A DNA stretch of 46,959 nucleotides from Clostridia bacterium (lineage in GTDB: Bacteria > Bacillota > Clostridia > Oscillospirales > Acutalibacteraceae). The notes beneath the pieces were generated by a model, which made no database searches, had not been told where the DNA came from, and saw only the letters and a program-made list of their open reading frames with translations. The translations under genes were made by a program, and so were the position numbers. The DNA is taken from positions 1-46,959 of the forward strand of contig JAQXHF010000091.1 in assembly GCA_029007095.1 (NCBI GenBank), written 5' to 3'. This document shows, in pieces, positions 33,140 through 42,077 of this stretch. Positions within the stretch are counted from its first letter, which is position 1. Each line of letters starts with the position of its first letter.

Positions 33140-33982
33140 TTACGCCTCCAATTCGGTGAGCTTCGCTTGAAGCTCGGACATTGCCTGTTCATACTGTTCG
33201 GCATTAGGAGCTGTTCCGTGCCATGAGCATTGATTCTCCATAAAAGAAACTCCGCAACCCTTGACGGTCTTGGCAACTATTGCGGTAGGCTTGCCTTTAA
33301 GCTCCGCGGCAGCATTGAAAGCTGCGTCAATCTCGTCAAATGAGTGACCGTAAATTTCAATCACATTCCAGCCGAAAGCTCTGAATTTTTCAGGAATCGG
33401 ATAGGGTGAATTAACTTCGGCTATCGAACCGTCTATTTGAAGATTATTGTTATCTATTACTGCAACAAGATTGTCAAGTCCCTTTGCGGCGGCAAACATT
33501 GCAGCTTCCCAAACCTGACCTTCCTCGATTTCGCCGTCACCGAGCACGGTAAATACGCGATAATCCTTGCCGTCAAGCTTCGCTCCGAGAGCCATACCGA
33601 CTGCGGCGGAAATACCCTGACCGAGAGAACCTGTACTCATATCAACACCGGGAGTCCGTCTCATACTCGGATGTCCTTGAAGCATTGAACCGGGTTTACG
33701 AAGATTTTTAAGCTCCGACACCGGGAAATATCCTCTCTGAGCCAAAGTTGCATAAAGAGCGGGGGCCGTGTGTCCCTTTGAAAGAACAAAACGGTCTCTG
33801 TCCTCGTCCGCAGGATTTTTGGGATCAATTCTCATATGGTCAAAGTAAAGATAGGTCAATATATCCGCAATGGAAAGCGATCCACCCGGATGACCTGATT
33901 TTGCATTGAACACGCCTTCAATTACACCCATACGCACCATACATGCTTTGATTTGTAACTGCTTTTTTTCTGCTGCGTCCAA
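33140..33982 (-). CDS. Transketolase, N-terminal subunit
   Basis: The 280-residue protein is the thiamine-diphosphate-binding half of the split transketolase. The signature 'GHPGGSLSIADILTYLYF' and the TPP/metal motif 'VLGDGEIEEGQVWEAAMFAAAKGLDNLVAVIDNNNLQIDG' (GDGxx...N) are complete, as is 'KGHTAPALYATLAQRGYF'. The start is TTG 33982, six bases after GGAGGTG; the upstream in-frame TTG at 33997 overlaps that ribosome binding site. The C-subunit gene follows after three bases. It lies after the rluD-type gene on the same strand, with 15 bases between. Confidence 0.96.
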   Translation of the reverse strand: MDAAEKKQLQIKACMVRMGVIEGVFNAKSGHPGGSLSIADILTYLYFDHMRIDPKNPADEDRDRFVLSKGHTAPALYATLAQRGYFPVSELKNLRKPGSMLQGHPSMRRTPGVDMSTGSLGQGISAAVGMALGAKLDGKDYRVFTVLGDGEIEEGQVWEAAMFAAAKGLDNLVAVIDNNNLQIDGSIAEVNSPYPIPEKFRAFGWNVIEIYGHSFDEIDAAFNAAAELKGKPTAIVAKTVKGCGVSFMENQCSWHGTAPNAEQYEQAMSELQAKLTELEA

Positions 33983-33997
33983 AACTGACACCTCCAA

Positions 33998-34918
33998 TTA
34001 AATGCTGAAGCGCTGTTGCTTCATAAAATTTACAAAATACTCCGGCAGCGGAGCTTCAAACTCCATATATTCGCCGCTGCGCGGATGCACAAAGCCGATA
34101 AGACCGGCATGAAGACATTGACCTTTTAATGAGGTAACGCCGTTTTTAGGGCCGTAAACGGTATCGCCTGCCACCGGATGCCCTATGTACGCCATATGCA
34201 CCCTTATTTGATGTGTTCTGCCTGTTTCAAGAGTTACTCTCAGATAGCTGAATTTTTCCGTAGAATCAAGCACCTCGTAATGAGTTACGGCATTTCGCGA
34301 ATTCCGCTGTATAACGCACATCTTTTTTCTGTCATTGGGATTTCGTCCGATAGGTGCGTCAACCGTACCCTTAATATCTTTCATTCTGCCGTGAACAACA
34401 GCTCTGTATTCTCTCTTAAAATTATGGTCCTTAATCTGAGCCGCAAGCTTCTCGTGAGAAAAGTCATTTTTTGCAACTATCAGCAAGCCGCTCGTATCCT
34501 TATCAATTCTGTGAACAATTCCGGGGCGTATAACTCCGTTTATGCCGGAAAGGCTGTCTCCGCAATGGTAAACCAAAGCGTTAACAAGCGTACCGCTGTA
34601 ATTTCCGACAGCAGGATGAACAACCATACCTCTCGGCTTATTTACTACGAGCAGGTCATCGTCCTCATAAACTATATCAATAGGTATATTTTCCGCTTCT
34701 GCTTCAAGCTTTTTCGGCGCCGGTGGATTTATTCTTATAACATCTCCGGCGTCTGTCTTGTATCCTTTAACAGCGGCTGAACCGTTGACGGATATTGCAC
34801 CGTTTTCCAACATTTTTTGTATATGTGAGCGAGAATATTGGGGACAAAGAGCAACTATTGCCTTATCGAGTCTTTCTCCCGCCAAGCTATCTTCAACGCT
34901 CAGCACTATTTCATTCAT
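33998..34918 (-). CDS. RluD-family 23S rRNA pseudouridine synthase
   Basis: The 306-residue protein joins an N-terminal S4 RNA-binding domain (about 12-65, 'ERLDKAIVALCPQYSRSHIQKMLENGAISVNG') to a RluA/RluD-type catalytic domain. The active-site aspartate is in 'IVHRIDKDTSGLLIVAKND'; 'VVNKPRGMVVHPAVGN' and 'LETGRTHQIRVHMAYIGHPVAGDTVYG' are the other family motifs. By synteny with lspA it corresponds to B. subtilis YlyB. ATG 34918 overlaps the lspA stop by eight bases (ATGAATGA), so translation is coupled. It makes pseudouridines in rRNA; the target position cannot be read from the sequence. Confidence 0.95.
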   Translation of the reverse strand: MNEIVLSVEDSLAGERLDKAIVALCPQYSRSHIQKMLENGAISVNGSAAVKGYKTDAGDVIRINPPAPKKLEAEAENIPIDIVYEDDDLLVVNKPRGMVVHPAVGNYSGTLVNALVYHCGDSLSGINGVIRPGIVHRIDKDTSGLLIVAKNDFSHEKLAAQIKDHNFKREYRAVVHGRMKDIKGTVDAPIGRNPNDRKKMCVIQRNSRNAVTHYEVLDSTEKFSYLRVTLETGRTHQIRVHMAYIGHPVAGDTVYGPKNGVTSLKGQCLHAGLIGFVHPRSGEYMEFEAPLPEYFVNFMKQQRFSI

Positions 34919-35399
34919 TAGCATCACCGACAGATTTTTTCCTGATATCCTGTATAATCTCGGCAATCAGCTTTATTATAACCATGGCCGCTCCGCAGGT
35001 TATCAATATATCTGCGAAATTAAACACAGCAAAGTCAATAAACTGAAATTCTATATAATCGACAACATATCCTTTGAAAATATGGTCAATCAAATTGCCT
35101 ATTCCGCCCGAAACGATCATAACTGCACATACGAGATAGAACTTCGGCTTGATTTTGCCCGCTGCAATAAGCACTATTCCGACAGCAAGCACAATTCCGG
35201 TTACAACAGAGAGAATTTCCGTCTTGCCGGACATCATACCGAATGCAGCTCCCGTATTCCTGACATAGTGCCAGCCGACAAAGCCATCAATAAATCCAAT
35301 TTCTGTAACGGGCGCCAAATATGTTTCAACCGCAAGCTTTATTAACTGATCTGCACAGACAAGAATCGCTACGGAAATCAAACTGATTACAACAGACAT
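34911..35399 (-). CDS. lspA: Lipoprotein signal peptidase (signal peptidase II)
   Basis: The 162-residue polytopic membrane aspartyl protease cleaves diacylglyceryl prolipoproteins. Four hydrophobic segments are visible. Family motifs are 'CADQLIKLAVE', 'HYVRNTGAAFGMMSG', 'IVSGGIGNLIDHIFKGYVVDYIEF' (first catalytic Asp in VVDY) and 'FAVFNFADILITCGA' (second catalytic Asp in NFAD). ATG 35399 shares one base with the divIVA stop (TGATG), so the gene is coupled to divIVA. The downstream pseudouridine synthase overlaps its end, as in many Firmicutes. Confidence 0.96.
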   Translation of the reverse strand: MSVVISLISVAILVCADQLIKLAVETYLAPVTEIGFIDGFVGWHYVRNTGAAFGMMSGKTEILSVVTGIVLAVGIVLIAAGKIKPKFYLVCAVMIVSGGIGNLIDHIFKGYVVDYIEFQFIDFAVFNFADILITCGAAMVIIKLIAEIIQDIRKKSVGDANE

Positions 35400-36598
35400 C
35401 ACTTTCTAAAGAATCCTTTGAATTTTGAGCCGAGATTTCCGCCGATTTCATCATCGTCATCATCGTCATCATCATCGTCGTCATCGTCATAAACGATATC
35501 GTCATCATCAAGATAATTGTCGGCGGTGTATGTTGTTATATTGTCAAAGTTTACTTTAAAGCTTGCGTCATTTTTCTTGTCGTCATTTTCCTCTGCAAAC
35601 GGATCCTTTATTTCATCGGCATCGTCTCTGCTGACTCCCGCGGTATAGTCGCTTACCAATTTTGAGAGAACCTCGTCGCTGACATCGTCCTCCTCTTCGG
35701 CTTCGGTCAGGGACTCTGCTTCGTCGCCGTCTTCCTCTTCCTTTTCTTCGGACTCAATCTCATCCTCCGGCTCATCCTGTTCCGAAGCTTCCTGCTCCGC
35801 TTTCTCCGACGGCTCGGAGTCCGTGCGGACTTTCTGCGAAATGGGTATTGCTTTGGGATCGTCTTCCTCAGGCTGAAAATCCGTTTCATTATCTTCGGTT
35901 GCTTCCGTTATAACTTCGCTCTCGTTTACAGTTTCTTCTGTTTCTGCTTCCGCTTCAATCTCTGCGGCGGCAACAGCCTCCTGAGTTTCCTTAGGAAGCT
36001 CCTCAAGCTTAGTTCTGACTATATCGGGCAGTTTAGAGATAAGCTCCATCTGCTTAGTATAAGCTTCGGTTATCATAGCCTTGAAATCGGCAACCTCACG
36101 CTGCATAGCTTCAAGTGCAAGCTCCTCGTTTTCCCTTTTTTCCTTTGCCGCTTTCGCCGCTGCCAACGCTTCGCTCTGAGCGTCGTTTATAAGCTTATCG
36201 CGTCTAAGCTGAGCTTCTTCTATGATAGCCTTAGCCTGACTTGCAGCCTTTGCCGTAAGCTCCTCTGCGTCGCTTGAAGCCTTTTCCCTTTCAAGTCTTG
36301 CTTTCTCGGTTGCATAAGCAACAACGCTGTTTGCTTTTTCCTCCGACTCCTTTGTAATCTTATCAGCCATTCTCTGAGCAGTAAGCAAAGTTGTTCGGAT
36401 ACTGTCCTCCTCGTTGCGGTACTCCTCGATGCGCTGAGCCAGAAGATTTATTTTTTTATACATCTCGCCGTTCTCACGGAACATCTGCTCGTAGGATTCT
36501 GCGACCTCCTCAAAGAAAGCGTCTACCGATTCTGACTTGTAGGCGTTTCTTCCGGCGGCTTCAAAGTGATGATTTTTAATTTTTGCCGGTGTAAGCAT
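35399..36598 (-). CDS. DivIVA-domain protein with long acidic tail
   Basis: The 399-residue protein has an N-terminal DivIVA lipid-binding/coiled-coil start 'LTPAKIKNHHFEAAGRNAYKSESVDAFFEEVAESYEQMFREN' (1-45), then heptad-rich coiled coil to about residue 195 (AEEKANSVVAYATEKARLEREKAS and similar). Unlike ordinary DivIVA (about 165-230 residues), it continues into an acidic region (200-399) ending in 13 consecutive aspartates (codons 35450-35488) and the basic tail SKFKGFFRK. DivIVA marks poles and septa by sensing membrane curvature. AGGAGG precedes ATG 36598. It is part of the ylmE-sepF-divIVA-lspA series. The acidic tail is unusual and its role unknown. Confidence 0.92.
   Translation of the reverse strand: MLTPAKIKNHHFEAAGRNAYKSESVDAFFEEVAESYEQMFRENGEMYKKINLLAQRIEEYRNEEDSIRTTLLTAQRMADKITKESEEKANSVVAYATEKARLEREKASSDAEELTAKAASQAKAIIEEAQLRRDKLINDAQSEALAAAKAAKEKRENEELALEAMQREVADFKAMITEAYTKQMELISKLPDIVRTKLEELPKETQEAVAAAEIEAEAETEETVNESEVITEATEDNETDFQPEEDDPKAIPISQKVRTDSEPSEKAEQEASEQDEPEDEIESEEKEEEDGDEAESLTEAEEEDDVSDEVLSKLVSDYTAGVSRDDADEIKDPFAEENDDKKNDASFKVNFDNITTYTADNYLDDDDIVYDDDDDDDDDDDDDEIGGNLGSKFKGFFRK
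35450..35488 (-). repeat. Trinucleotide repeat coding for poly-aspartate
   Basis: Thirteen GAC/GAT codons in a row in the divIVA-domain gene. The mix of GAT and GAC breaks up the run, but slipped-strand length changes by whole codons remain possible without frame loss. Confidence 0.9.
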
Positions 36599-36656
36599 TT
36601 TAGTTTTCCTCCTAAACTTTAAACAGTCAAAATATAATTAAAAGGATATATGCAGT

Positions 36657-37109
36657 TTAAAAATTCATTTCTCCCATTTCATCAAGAACTTCTCCGGTAA
36701 GAGGCACATTGTTCGGGGTGATAATATAAGCTCTGCCGGCAATGCGCTTAATAGCGCCGTCATTGGCATAAGCAACGCCCGAAAGGAAGTCGATTATTCT
36801 CTGAGAAGCGTCATCGGGGCAGTTTTCAAGATTTAAAATTACTATTTTCTTTGCATTCAAATCGTCTGCAACCTGATTGGCGTCGCCGTATCTCTCAAGC
36901 TTTTTGAAAGACACCTGAGACTTTGCGGGAGCGGCAGAAGCCGAGCGCATATCAACTACATTGCTTTCGCTTCTTATCTGTCTTGAAGTATAGCTGCTTC
37001 TTACCTCCGGCTGAGGCTGCTCTTCATAATCCTCGTCTCTCTCGTCATCATCGTAGAACTCGTCCTCGTCAACATTAAAAAGACCTTTTACCTTATTCAT
37101 AAATCCCAT
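36657..37109 (-). CDS. sepF: Cell division protein SepF
   Basis: The 150-residue protein is SepF, which tethers FtsZ filaments to the membrane and shapes the division septum. The N-terminal 'MGFMNKVKGLFNV' is the amphipathic membrane-binding helix, followed by an acidic linker (14-65) with 'EDEFYDDDERDEDYEEQPQPE', and the globular SepF core (about 70-150) with 'LNAKKIVILNLENCPDDASQRIIDFLSGVAYANDGAIKRI' and the terminal 'FITPNNV'-type strand (here YIITPNNVPLTGEV). AAGGAGG precedes ATG. It lies between yggS/ylmE and divIVA, the usual Firmicutes order. Confidence 0.96.
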   Translation of the reverse strand: MGFMNKVKGLFNVDEDEFYDDDERDEDYEEQPQPEVRSSYTSRQIRSESNVVDMRSASAAPAKSQVSFKKLERYGDANQVADDLNAKKIVILNLENCPDDASQRIIDFLSGVAYANDGAIKRIAGRAYIITPNNVPLTGEVLDEMGEMNF

Positions 37110-37127
37110 TTTGAAATCCTCCTTAAA

Positions 37128-37850
37128 TCAATATACTCTCTTTCCGAAAAGTGCAGAACCGACTCTTACCATCGTTGAGCCTTCCTCTATCGCGTTTCGG
37201 TAATCTCCGGACATACCCATAGATAAAATATCCATATTAACATTATCTAATTTTTTAGCTCCGATGTCAAGGAACATACGGTACATATTTGAAAAAAACT
37301 TATGATTTTTTTCATTATCGTCGCAAATCGGAGGAATTGCCATAAGTCCTCTGACCTTAATTCCGTCAATTTCGGATATTTCGCAAACTCTCTCGGTAAG
37401 CTCCGACGGATCAAAACCGAATTTACTGTCCTCGTCGCCTATGTTTATCTCGATAAGAATATCTGTAACGATTCCCTTATTACAGGAAACCTTGCCGATT
37501 TCTTTTGCAATTTTCAGGCTGTCAACGCTGTCTATCATATCGACCTCACCGACTATCTGTTTAACCTTGTTTGTCTGCAAATGTCCGATAAGATGTTTTT
37601 CAACGCCGCCAAGATTAAGCTCATCCCGTTTACCGAGAAATTCCTGAACCCTGTTTTCGCCTATAAGGTCAATTCCGAGTGAAAGCGCATGATTTATATA
37701 AATACTCTCGACAGTCTTTGTCACACCCATAAGGCGAACATCCTCAGGTCTGCGCCCGCTTTTAATTGCCGCCTCTGAAATGTTAAACATTATATTTTTG
37801 TAATTTTCTTCAATATCTTTGAATCTTTCTTCATTTAACGCTTTTTCCAT
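37128..37850 (-). CDS. PLP homeostasis protein YggS/YlmE
   Basis: A 240-residue alanine-racemase-fold protein that binds pyridoxal phosphate and controls its free level; no enzymatic activity is known for the family. Signatures: 'DVRLMGVTKTVES' with the PLP-binding Lys, 'IDLIGENRVQEFLGKRDEL', 'HLIGHLQTNKVKQIVGEVDMIDSVDS', 'GLMAIPP' and 'LSMGMSGDYRNAIEEGSTMVRVGSALFG'. In Firmicutes it is YlmE, part of the ylm cluster. Its first 20 bases overlap the end of the HlyD-like gene, and sepF follows after 18 bases. Confidence 0.95.
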   Translation of the reverse strand: MEKALNEERFKDIEENYKNIMFNISEAAIKSGRRPEDVRLMGVTKTVESIYINHALSLGIDLIGENRVQEFLGKRDELNLGGVEKHLIGHLQTNKVKQIVGEVDMIDSVDSLKIAKEIGKVSCNKGIVTDILIEINIGDEDSKFGFDPSELTERVCEISEIDGIKVRGLMAIPPICDDNEKNHKFFSNMYRMFLDIGAKKLDNVNMDILSMGMSGDYRNAIEEGSTMVRVGSALFGKRVY

Positions 37851-39090
37851 TGCTCAGATTTCTTCCTTTCACTATGACTTCATCATAACGCTTAACAGGT
37901 CTGTAACCGTCCTGCGACTGAGTTTTGTCGCTGACTATTACATAATCTCCCGCGTCATATATTATTTCAATCCTGCGAACATTCATAATATTTCCGCGCA
38001 GGATATAAACTACCGTAACATTCTGACCACTCTCGTCCTTTTCGGTTCTGACGGCGTTACTGTCAACCTTAAATCCGGAGAATTCGTCCATAACTATTTC
38101 GATATTCTCAATACGCATATTAGCGTAAACATCGTTCATCATATTGCACGAAAGCACAATAGCTGCTTTGCCTGACTGAACCTTTGAAACGCTCTCAACG
38201 GTAACCGCCACATTGTCGTAGCCGTAGTACGGAATATTTATTTTCCTCGTCTGTCCGGCGGAAAATTCATTATAATACCTGCTGTCAACAGCGCAGACGA
38301 TATACCATTTATAGCTGCCTACGATCTTACCTATGGTATTCTGAACCGTGTCAGGCTTACTTTCCAGAGCGGCTTCGATCTCGGCAACTGTTACATTTGA
38401 CACATCGGTATATGCAATAGTATTTTCATATCCGTCAACGGAGCTGATATAATATCCCGATTTGGGTGCGTACACCTTGGTATTATCGGTGTTTTCGCTT
38501 TCAAGCGTGTTCACCTCGTCCTCCAACTCGGATATTTTATCAGCAAGGTCAATAGAGCCGCTGCTGATAATCTGCTTGCTTGCAAGCTTATTTTCAAGCT
38601 CCGTAACCTTGTCATCAAGCTCGGTATAGCTTCCGCCGGCAGCTACGCTTAAAAGCTCGGTGTAAATTCCGTCTATCTCTTTGTTGAGCTTTTCCATATT
38701 CAAAGCGTTAAGCTCAGTCTGTTCGCTCAGCTTCTTGTACCGTTCAAGTTCTGCTTTGCACTCTGTAAGTCTCGAATAATTCTTTGCGCTTTCAGAGGAG
38801 CTGCAAACAACGGCAACCGAATCTGCACTCGCGACGCGGTTTCCGTCCGTTACGAGAGGAACTACCGTACCGTTTGTTTCGCCCGAAATATAGCTTTCGT
38901 CCCTGACGATGAAGCCTTTTACATCAAGAGTTTCCTGATAAGTAGCATCAACTACGGTGTCGGTTTGGTAAGCGCTGTAATTCGCATTAAAAACCTCGTG
39001 AAAAAGATAGGCAAGAACACCTATGACAAGAATCGCACATATTGTATTTACAAGCAGACGCTTATCCGAAAAAATATTTTTCTTTTTCAT
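37831..39090 (-). CDS. HlyD-like membrane-fusion protein in the division cluster
   Basis: The 419-residue protein has a short basic N-terminus, one membrane helix (about 12-31, 'LLVNTICAILVIGVLAYLF'), a biotinyl/HlyD-type barrel-sandwich half (about 50-90, 'VKGFIVRDESYISGETNGTVVPLVTDGNRV'), a long coiled coil (about 95-205) and the return strands 'VYAPKSGYYISSVDGYENTI', then a beta-rich C-terminus. This is the HlyD/RND adaptor layout. No ABC transporter or exporter gene is adjacent; instead it precedes ylmE-sepF-divIVA, suggesting a link with the division site, which is inference. ATG 39090 is nine bases after GAGGAG. Confidence 0.85.
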   Translation of the reverse strand: MKKKNIFSDKRLLVNTICAILVIGVLAYLFHEVFNANYSAYQTDTVVDATYQETLDVKGFIVRDESYISGETNGTVVPLVTDGNRVASADSVAVVCSSSESAKNYSRLTECKAELERYKKLSEQTELNALNMEKLNKEIDGIYTELLSVAAGGSYTELDDKVTELENKLASKQIISSGSIDLADKISELEDEVNTLESENTDNTKVYAPKSGYYISSVDGYENTIAYTDVSNVTVAEIEAALESKPDTVQNTIGKIVGSYKWYIVCAVDSRYYNEFSAGQTRKINIPYYGYDNVAVTVESVSKVQSGKAAIVLSCNMMNDVYANMRIENIEIVMDEFSGFKVDSNAVRTEKDESGQNVTVVYILRGNIMNVRRIEIIYDAGDYVIVSDKTQSQDGYRPVKRYDEVIVKGRNLSNGKSVK

Positions 39091-39121
39091 TTGCAAATTC
39101 TCCTCGTCCGGAAATAATATC

Positions 39122-40069
39122 TCAGCCTTCGTTTTCTCCCAAAAATTTATTTGCTATACTAAAAGCCGCTTCAAAAAGGCTTTCCTTATTCTCATATTTG
39201 TCAATATAAAGCCAATTTATACGATTGTTTTTCCTGAACCATGTAAGCTGGCGCTTCGCGTAATTTCTCGTTGCCTGTTTAAGTTTTTCAACCGCTTCGG
39301 TCAAAGTAAGCTCACCGTCAAAATACGGTTTCAGCTCCTTATAACCGATCGCCTGAGCAGATGTTTTGGAATTATTTTTTGAAAGATATTCCCGCGCTTC
39401 TTCTTCAAGTCCGTTTTCCATCATCAAATCAACGCGCCTGTTTATTCTGTCGTATAAAAAATCTCTGTTTTCGGCGTCAAGTCCGATAAAGCAAGCATTA
39501 TACGGCGACTCCCTTTTTGAAGCCTCATTCTGCTCGGTTACGGTTTTACCCGTTGAGTACCAGATTTCAAAAGCTCTGATTATCCTCTTTTTATTATTCG
39601 GGTGCAGCTTCTGCGCATAATCCGGATCTATGGATTTAAGCTCGTCCAGAAGCGCCTGCGCCCCCTCGTTTTCACACCGCTCAATGAGCCTGTCCCTAAG
39701 CTCGCTGTCAAAGGAGTTCTCGGACAGCTTGATATTATCAATAAGAGTGTCTATATAAAGTCCCGTTCCGCCGACGATAACAGGCAATTTGCCCCGCGAA
39801 TGAATATCTCTGATACATTCTGCGGCGTCAGATTGATACTGAGCCGCGCTGTACGGAGCATCGGTATCAATCAAGCTTAGCATATGATGCTTGACTCCGC
39901 GCATTTCTTTCTCGGTCGGCTTAGCGGTAGCTATATCCATACCTTTATATATCTGCATAGAATCGGCAGAAACAGCTTCTCCTCCGAGTCTGAGGCAAAG
40001 CTCGGCTGCCAAATCCGATTTACCCGAAGCCGTAGGACCTACAACAGCCAAAACATTTATTTTGTTCAA
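39122..40069 (-). CDS. miaA: tRNA dimethylallyltransferase (MiaA)
   Basis: The 315-residue enzyme adds a dimethylallyl group to A37 of tRNAs that read codons starting with U, the step before MiaB. The P-loop 'VVGPTASGKSDLAAELCLRLGGEAVSADSMQIYKGMDIATAKP' and 'KHHMLSLIDTDAPYSAAQYQ' are diagnostic, with 'PVIVGGTGLYIDTLI' and the C-terminal 'YAKRQLTWFRKNNRINWL'. Start is TTG 40069, eight bases after GGAGG. It follows mutL by 26 bases, as is common, and both miaA and miaB are in this run. Confidence 0.97.
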   Translation of the reverse strand: MNKINVLAVVGPTASGKSDLAAELCLRLGGEAVSADSMQIYKGMDIATAKPTEKEMRGVKHHMLSLIDTDAPYSAAQYQSDAAECIRDIHSRGKLPVIVGGTGLYIDTLIDNIKLSENSFDSELRDRLIERCENEGAQALLDELKSIDPDYAQKLHPNNKKRIIRAFEIWYSTGKTVTEQNEASKRESPYNACFIGLDAENRDFLYDRINRRVDLMMENGLEEEAREYLSKNNSKTSAQAIGYKELKPYFDGELTLTEAVEKLKQATRNYAKRQLTWFRKNNRINWLYIDKYENKESLFEAAFSIANKFLGENEG

Positions 40070-40095
40070 CGCCTCATCCTCCTGTTCGGGTTTAA

Positions 40096-42048
40096 TTACT
40101 GTATTCTGCCGAAATTCTTTTCTATCTCTTTCTTTGTCATTTCAACTATGACAGGTCTGCCGTGAGGGCAAAATTTAATTTCGGGATTTGAAAGCAGCGA
40201 TTCTACAAATTTATTCATCTCATATTCCGAAGTTCTGTCCCCTGCCTTAATTGCGGCTCTGCAAGCGGTGGAATGATAAATCCAGTCAAGCTTATTGGGA
40301 ACAAGCTCCTTTTTGTTATCCGCAAGATAGCCTGCAAGCTCCATTATAACAGAGTCCAAGTCGGCGTCGGCAACAGCAGTCGGACATTCGCTGACCGTTA
40401 CCATTCCGTTGCCGAAATCCTCAACTTTATATCCCGATTTTTTAAGTAAATCAAGGTTGTCAAGCACGGCGTCATATTCCTGTTTGCTCAATGTCACGGT
40501 AACCGGCACAAGCAAAAGCTGTGTTTCCGTTTCGCCCTGAGACGAACGGAGTTTTTCAAACAACATTCTCTCGTGCGCCGCATGCTTGTCAATGATAAGG
40601 AGTTTTTCTCCCTGTTCCACGATTATATATGTTTTAAACGCTTCACCGATAACTCTGAAAGGCTCGGTTGCAAGGTCCGGGACTTTATCGGAGTCATTTT
40701 CTTGCTCATACGAAGCGATATTTTCTTCTTGGACGGAGTTAATTTTGCAATTCTGCTCAGCTTCGGTTGTTTCGTTCTTTATTTCAGTTGAATCGCTGAA
40801 TTCGCCAACCGTATCCCTGCTTTCGCAAAAGGTTACATTTGTAGCAACGGCAGGTCTGTGAACTATAATCTCCGGTTTTCTCTTTTCCGTAGCGTCGGAA
40901 ACAAATCGGTCTGCGGTAGTCTTAACCCAAAAGTTATCCGACTTCTCGGCGGAGCTTGCGGAATAGCTGCTGTTATTCAATTTCATCTGACTTCCGCTCA
41001 TAGGCTCCGGAATAAACTGCCGCGCCGTTTTTTGCTGAATATTTATCTGTGCGCGGCTGTTATCGGTCTGTAAAGCCGACTTCGCACAGTAATAAACCGC
41101 ATTAAAAATTTTCTTTTCATTTTCAAATCTGACCTCGGTTTTTGCCGGATGAACATTAACATCAACACTCTGTGCCGAAGCCTCGATATTTAATATACAG
41201 GCAGGAAATTTGCCTGTCATAATCTGATTTTTGTATGCTTCTTCCAGGGCAACCATACCTGTTCTCGTCTTGATAAATCTGCCGTTCAGGAAGAAATACT
41301 GCATAGTTCTGTTCGGTCTTGAATTTATCGGCTTTGAAATGAAGCCGTAAACCTTGACGCCGTCAAGCTCATAGCTCGTTTCTATAAGCGTGGAGGCAAA
41401 GTCCCTGCCGAGTACGGCCTGAACCGTATTTTTTAAGCTTCCGTCGCCGGGCGTAAAAAGCGCGTCCTTGCCGTCACGAATAAATCTTACGCTTATATCG
41501 GGATGCGACAGCGCGATTCTGTCAACAACTCCTGCAACGGCATTAGCTTCGGAAACATCTTTCTTTAAAAATTTCATTCGCGCCGGCGTATTGTAAAATA
41601 GATCCCTGACTATCAGAGTAGTTCCCTCAGGGCATCCGGCGTCATCGAGCAGAACCTCTCTGCCGCCTTCGACGCAGTACCGCGTCCCGATATTTTCATC
41701 AACGGTTCTCGTCATTATCTCAACTCGCGAAACCGCCGCGATTGAAGCAAGAGCCTCGCCTCTGAATCCGAGAGTATAAATAGAATTCAAATCGTCGGCA
41801 GCCGAAATTTTACTCGTTGCGTGACTTATAAACGCCTTGCGTATATTTGCCCGGTCAATTCCGCAACCGTTATCCGTAATTCTGATATAGGTTATGCCGC
41901 CGCGCTGAATTTCAAGAGTGATTTTATCAGCGCCTGCGTCGATTGCATTTTCCACAATTTCTTTCACAACGGAAGCCGGTCTTTCGACGACCTCGCCCGC
42001 TGCAATCAGTTCGGCTATATGCTTCGGCAAAATATTTATCTGCGGCAC
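40096..42048 (-). CDS. mutL: DNA mismatch repair protein MutL
   Basis: The 650-residue GHKL ATPase couples MutS mismatch recognition to strand incision. N-terminal motifs: 'VVKEIVENAIDAGADKI', 'ITDNGCGID' and 'LGFRGEALASIAAVS'. A long variable linker (about 330-470) leads to the C-terminal endonuclease domain with 'LLIIDKHAAHERMLFEKL', the DQHA(X)2E(X)4E-type metal site of nicking MutL, and the late 'IKFCPHGRPVIVEM' motif. So this MutL should nick DNA itself, as expected where MutH is absent. I chose GTG 42048, eight bases after AAGGAG; an earlier in-frame GTG at 42057 lies within that site. It is 29 bases after mutS. Confidence 0.97.
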   Translation of the reverse strand: MPQINILPKHIAELIAAGEVVERPASVVKEIVENAIDAGADKITLEIQRGGITYIRITDNGCGIDRANIRKAFISHATSKISAADDLNSIYTLGFRGEALASIAAVSRVEIMTRTVDENIGTRYCVEGGREVLLDDAGCPEGTTLIVRDLFYNTPARMKFLKKDVSEANAVAGVVDRIALSHPDISVRFIRDGKDALFTPGDGSLKNTVQAVLGRDFASTLIETSYELDGVKVYGFISKPINSRPNRTMQYFFLNGRFIKTRTGMVALEEAYKNQIMTGKFPACILNIEASAQSVDVNVHPAKTEVRFENEKKIFNAVYYCAKSALQTDNSRAQINIQQKTARQFIPEPMSGSQMKLNNSSYSASSAEKSDNFWVKTTADRFVSDATEKRKPEIIVHRPAVATNVTFCESRDTVGEFSDSTEIKNETTEAEQNCKINSVQEENIASYEQENDSDKVPDLATEPFRVIGEAFKTYIIVEQGEKLLIIDKHAAHERMLFEKLRSSQGETETQLLLVPVTVTLSKQEYDAVLDNLDLLKKSGYKVEDFGNGMVTVSECPTAVADADLDSVIMELAGYLADNKKELVPNKLDWIYHSTACRAAIKAGDRTSEYEMNKFVESLLSNPEIKFCPHGRPVIVEMTKKEIEKNFGRIQ

Positions 42049-42077
42049 TTTAATCACTCCTTTATTTTAAGTATAAT

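Noticed and set aside
34178..34780. Open frame of 200 codons on the + strand opposite the pseudouridine synthase gene
   Set aside because: Shadow of a conserved gene; composition is typical of antisense reading.
35450..35488. Possible CRISPR or tandem-repeat array
   Set aside because: It is a codon-level poly-Asp tract in a real gene; there are no spacers.
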